Shown here piece after piece: positions 63,837 through 64,000 of a stretch of 64,000 nucleotides of DNA. Source of the stretch: Bradyrhizobium sp. AZCC 2262 (lineage in GTDB: Bacteria; Pseudomonadota; Alphaproteobacteria; Rhizobiales; Xanthobacteraceae). A program made the translations under genes and the position numbers. The stretch is from positions 7,068,001-7,132,000 of the forward strand of contig NZ_JAZHRT010000001.1 in assembly GCF_036924535.1 (NCBI RefSeq). Reading direction: 5' to 3'. Each line of letters starts with the position of its first letter. Position 1 is the stretch's first letter. The notes below the pieces were generated by a model, which worked only from the letters and a program-made list of their open reading frames with translations, was not told the DNA's origin and ran no database searches.

Positions 63837-64000
63837 TCAGTGCAAGGCGTTCGTGATCTTGTGGTCGAGATGACCGGTCTTGTAGTCGCGGCGAAGCTGG
63901 TTCAGCGACGTCTCGTTCAGATAAGGCAAAGCCTCGCTCAGCTTGTCGGTCGGGGGATAACCGGCGGCAAAACCCTGCCCGTAAATCTTGCGCAACGTGC
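63837..64000 (-). CDS. C-terminal fragment of an unidentified protein
   Basis: The last 53 codons of a gene that enters from the right edge. The translation includes LRKIYGQGFAAGYPPTDKL and ends TGHLDHKITNALH before TGA. It is soluble, charged and coding-like. No family is recognised from this end. Confidence 0.65.
   Translation of the reverse strand, partial: TLRKIYGQGFAAGYPPTDKLSEALPYLNETSLNQLRRDYKTGHLDHKITNALH

Overview
The window reads as a chromosomal stretch of a high-GC alphaproteobacterium, most probably Bradyrhizobium or a close relative in the Nitrobacteraceae. Supporting signs are the family content (RcdA/DUF1465, DUF1192, DUF2865, DUF459, zinc-free L31, a TfdA-alpha-like dioxygenase), frequent GTG/TTG starts, and several families of imperfect palindromic intergenic repeats typical of bradyrhizobial genomes. 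I saw no rRNA, tRNA, CRISPR array, insertion sequence or prophage. The gene set is mainly housekeeping and metabolic.

Layout. 1-2715 (minus): RND efflux pair (permease cut by the window edge) and a Cfa-like methyltransferase. 3028-5945 (plus): a MotA/ExbB-like and MotB/OmpA-like motor pair with a glyoxalase-fold gene between them and a GNAT gene after them; a C-terminal relic of a second GNAT follows at 6.3 kb. 6.7-14.5 kb: MsbA-like exporter, rpmE, rcdA, a candidate small RNA, DUF1192, quinone oxidoreductase, and a large membrane PAS-GGDEF-EAL protein. 15.0-20.6 kb (minus): an L,D-transpeptidase, then a PQQ-dehydrogenase operon (PCu(A)C copper chaperone, dehydrogenase, cytochrome c, secreted protein). 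20.9-25.97 kb: DUF7662-like protein, diguanylate cyclase, HigBA-like toxin-antitoxin pair with a perfect palindromic operator, galU, lytic transglycosylase. 26.2-30.8 kb: an unusual two-HKD phospholipase-D-like protein with a histone-H1-like linker, a DUF459 protein lacking the SGNH serine, and a CsbD-like protein. 30.9-40.6 kb: SDRs, TfdA-like dioxygenase, YqgE, DsbD-alpha-like protein, flippase, TSUP permease, and a patatin/3-hydroxybutyrate dehydrogenase pair. 40.8-52.5 kb: a complete sulfate-assimilation locus. 52.7-63.7 kb: malate synthase G, envelope and stress-associated small proteins, a chemoreceptor, a second L,D-transpeptidase, an AI-2E-type permease, a repeat-rich stretch, a second candidate small RNA, and a frameshifted DsbA-family isomerase gene.

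How the genes work together. The clearest pathway is sulfur. A nine-gene minus-strand run (cysG, DUF2849, sulfite reductase, DUF934, cysH, sbp, cysT, cysW, cysA) imports sulfate, reduces APS and sulfite, and makes siroheme. It is divergent from cysD-cysNC, which activates sulfate. The PQQ-dehydrogenase cluster is a periplasmic alcohol or aldehyde oxidation module whose active site carries the extra Asp associated with lanthanide use. Two c-di-GMP enzymes, one chemoreceptor and a motor-like pair suggest signalling linked to the envelope. Patatin-like protein plus 3-hydroxybutyrate dehydrogenase points to polyhydroxybutyrate turnover.

The palindromic repeats have a consistent placement: nearly all lie within a few tens of bases of a stop codon, not in promoter regions. 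Family assignments come from reading the translated sequence; no database search was run.
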